Shown: positions 62,839-64,000 of the stretch, piece by piece
Layout: each line of letters starts with the position of its first letter
How positions within the stretch are numbered: the stretch's first letter is position 1
NCBI RefSeq assembly: GCF_008001235.1
Contig: NZ_CP040751.1
Span: forward strand, 355,001 to 419,000
Length of the DNA: 64,000 nt
Source of the DNA: Salidesulfovibrio onnuriiensis
Lineage (GTDB): Bacteria; Desulfobacterota; Desulfovibrionia; Desulfovibrionales; Desulfovibrionaceae
Reading direction: 5' to 3'
The notes under the pieces: model-generated
Told to the model about the DNA's origin: nothing
The model's database searches: none
Seen by the model: only the letters and a program-made list of their open reading frames with translations
Position numbers and translations under genes: made by a program

Positions 62839-62859
62839 AATAAATAGACATGGGGTGGA

Positions 62860-62888
62860 GGGAAAAGAAAAGGCCCCTTTCGGGGCCG
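62860..62888 (-). terminator. Terminator of the right-edge glycosyltransferase gene
   Basis: GGCCCC-GAAA-GGGGCC followed leftward by TTTTCTTTTCC. Confidence 0.85.
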
Positions 62889-62898
62889 GAAGAAATGG

Positions 62899-64000
62899 CT
62901 ATGAAATGATTGTCCGAAGAAGCCGGGCGGTGTTGGCCGCGCCGTCCAAGTCGATGGATTTGCCTGTCGGCCCCCGGCCCAGCCCGGCGATCATCTTTTG
63001 CGCCACGACGTCCGGGTTGAGATTGCCGGGATCGAGCACGGTCAGCAGGCCCATCTTCTCCAGGCGTTCGGCGCGCATGCGCTGCTCGCGGTTCTGGTCA
63101 AAGGGCATGACCAGCCCAAAGGTGGAGGCGGCCAGCAGGTTCATGGTCGTGTTGTACCCGGCCAGGCTCACGGACAGGGCGGCCGCTGCGATGTATGCGG
63201 GAAAGCGGTCCGTGAACCGTTCCACCATGGCCCGGTCCATGCCTTCCGCCTTGGCGCGCAGGGCCGCATAATCCGTTTCCGGGGCATAGGGCCCGGTGAA
63301 CAGGCAGAGCCGGTGCGGGTACTCCCGGCCGATGCGGCGCGAGGCCTCCAGGGTCGCGTGCAGCAGTTCCTGGCCCACGCTGCCTCCACCCGCGCTGGCC
63401 ACCACCAGGGGCGCATCCCCCAGTCCCAGTTCCCGCGCCAGCGCCCTGCCCTGCTCCGGGTCGGACCGGGGGGCCACATACCCGGTGTAGTGGACGGGAA
63501 TGGTTATGTCCCCGGCCGCGGGAAAGGTTTCCTCGAGCCTGACCAGCCCTGGGTCGGCATGCACCAGCAGGGCGTGGAACAGCGGATTGAGCGTCCCCAG
63601 CACCCGGGTCTCGAACCTGGCCTGATTCGGCTTTTCCACCAGGATGTCGCGCAGGCTGCACACGCTCTTGCACGCGCCGTATTTTCCCGCCCGCACGTTT
63701 TCCAGGATGGGCAATAGCTCGAACTTGAACTTGTTGCGGCCGAACGGGAAAAGCTCCACCAGAAAAATATCGGGCCGCTCGCGCTCCATGAGCTCCAGGA
63801 ACAACCCCTTGCGGCGCGCCAGGACCTCGTCCACGTCCGCCCCCGGCTCCACCGGGATGAACCGGCTGAACTCCTCGTCCATCATCAGGCCGGGCAGCCG
63901 GTAGCGGGTGGCGTGGTCCGGCAGGTCCAGGTCCACCTCGGCCCCGCCCGTGACAAAAACGACCTCATGGCCCCTGAGCGCCCGGACGATCTCCAGACTG
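62899..64000 (-). CDS. Predicted glycosyltransferase (COG4671-like), 5' end outside window
   Basis: The leftward frame is open from the right edge (SLEIVRALRGHEVVFVTGGAEVDLDLPDH...), so the N terminus is missing and about 366 residues are seen. The GHEVVFVTGG block and the second-lobe GGGSVGQELL, SLAGYNTTMNLLAA and PFDQNREQRMRAERL segments match MurG-like GT-B transferases of the COG4671 type. The last segments normally bind the UDP-sugar. Substrate is unknown. A terminator lies directly downstream, so it is probably the end of an operon beyond the window. Confidence 0.75.
   Translation of the reverse strand, partial: SLEIVRALRGHEVVFVTGGAEVDLDLPDHATRYRLPGLMMDEEFSRFIPVEPGADVDEVLARRKGLFLELMERERPDIFLVELFPFGRNKFKFELLPILENVRAGKYGACKSVCSLRDILVEKPNQARFETRVLGTLNPLFHALLVHADPGLVRLEETFPAAGDITIPVHYTGYVAPRSDPEQGRALARELGLGDAPLVVASAGGGSVGQELLHATLEASRRIGREYPHRLCLFTGPYAPETDYAALRAKAEGMDRAMVERFTDRFPAYIAAAALSVSLAGYNTTMNLLAASTFGLVMPFDQNREQRMRAERLEKMGLLTVLDPGNLNPDVVAQKMIAGLGRGPTGKSIDLDGAANTARLLRTIIS

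Overview
The window is about 65% GC and densely coded on both strands, with short intergenic gaps. Gene content and protein style suggest a Gram-negative anaerobe of the Desulfovibrio/Pseudodesulfovibrio type (Desulfobacterota). The pointers are a cobalamin-dependent methionine synthase without the reactivation domain, a bd-type quinol oxidase, many lipoproteins and periplasmic binding proteins, degenerate EAL proteins, and Fur-like and SahR-like operators. This placement is inference, because no rRNA or other phylogenetic marker is present. I saw no tRNA, rRNA, CRISPR array, insertion sequence or prophage.

Left part (1-12 kb): a truncated SLC13-type transporter, two tandem catalytically degenerate EAL proteins, a FosX-like fosfomycin hydrolase, dnaE, and acs with an upstream array of direct repeats. 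These are followed by a coiled-coil protein and an orphan solute-binding protein. From 12 to 21.5 kb come a Pat-type protein acetyltransferase (a likely regulator of Acs), two glycosyltransferases, a fused oxidoreductase/acetyltransferase for sugar biosynthesis that carries an apparent frameshift, a MerR-like regulator translationally coupled to an unrecognised Arg-rich miniprotein, and an acyltransferase-3 protein.

Middle (21.6-40 kb): rsmG, sppA, a MazG-like pyrophosphohydrolase, queD-dtd, comM/yifB, a truncated VWA protein, a glycosyltransferase-like protein, three tandem orphan periplasmic binding proteins, a coupled pair of DMT exporters, DUF2721 and DUF2000 proteins, topA, and a Lon-like protease with two followers, the second a LysM lipoprotein.

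Right part (40-64 kb): a seven-gene leftward operon runs rpoH - TPR lipoprotein - LolB-like lipoprotein - coiled-coil protein - rpiB - tkt - glpX. It places the heat-shock sigma factor upstream of sugar-phosphate metabolism. Divergent from it is metH, under a SahR-like palindrome, followed by a TlpA-like lipoprotein, a GNAT enzyme, hpt and a zinc-ribbon/DUF3426 membrane protein. Then come an HD-GYP phosphodiesterase behind a strong Fur box, a cupin-AraC pair, a large hybrid histidine kinase, a lipoprotein, an AT-rich probably acquired DHFR-like gene between two identical 32-bp terminator repeats, cydAB behind a second Fur box, and a truncated glycosyltransferase.

The most unusual structural signal is a family of five 117-121 bp imperfect inverted-repeat elements. 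Each sits directly on or within two bases of the stop codon of an unrelated gene, always in the same orientation relative to that gene.
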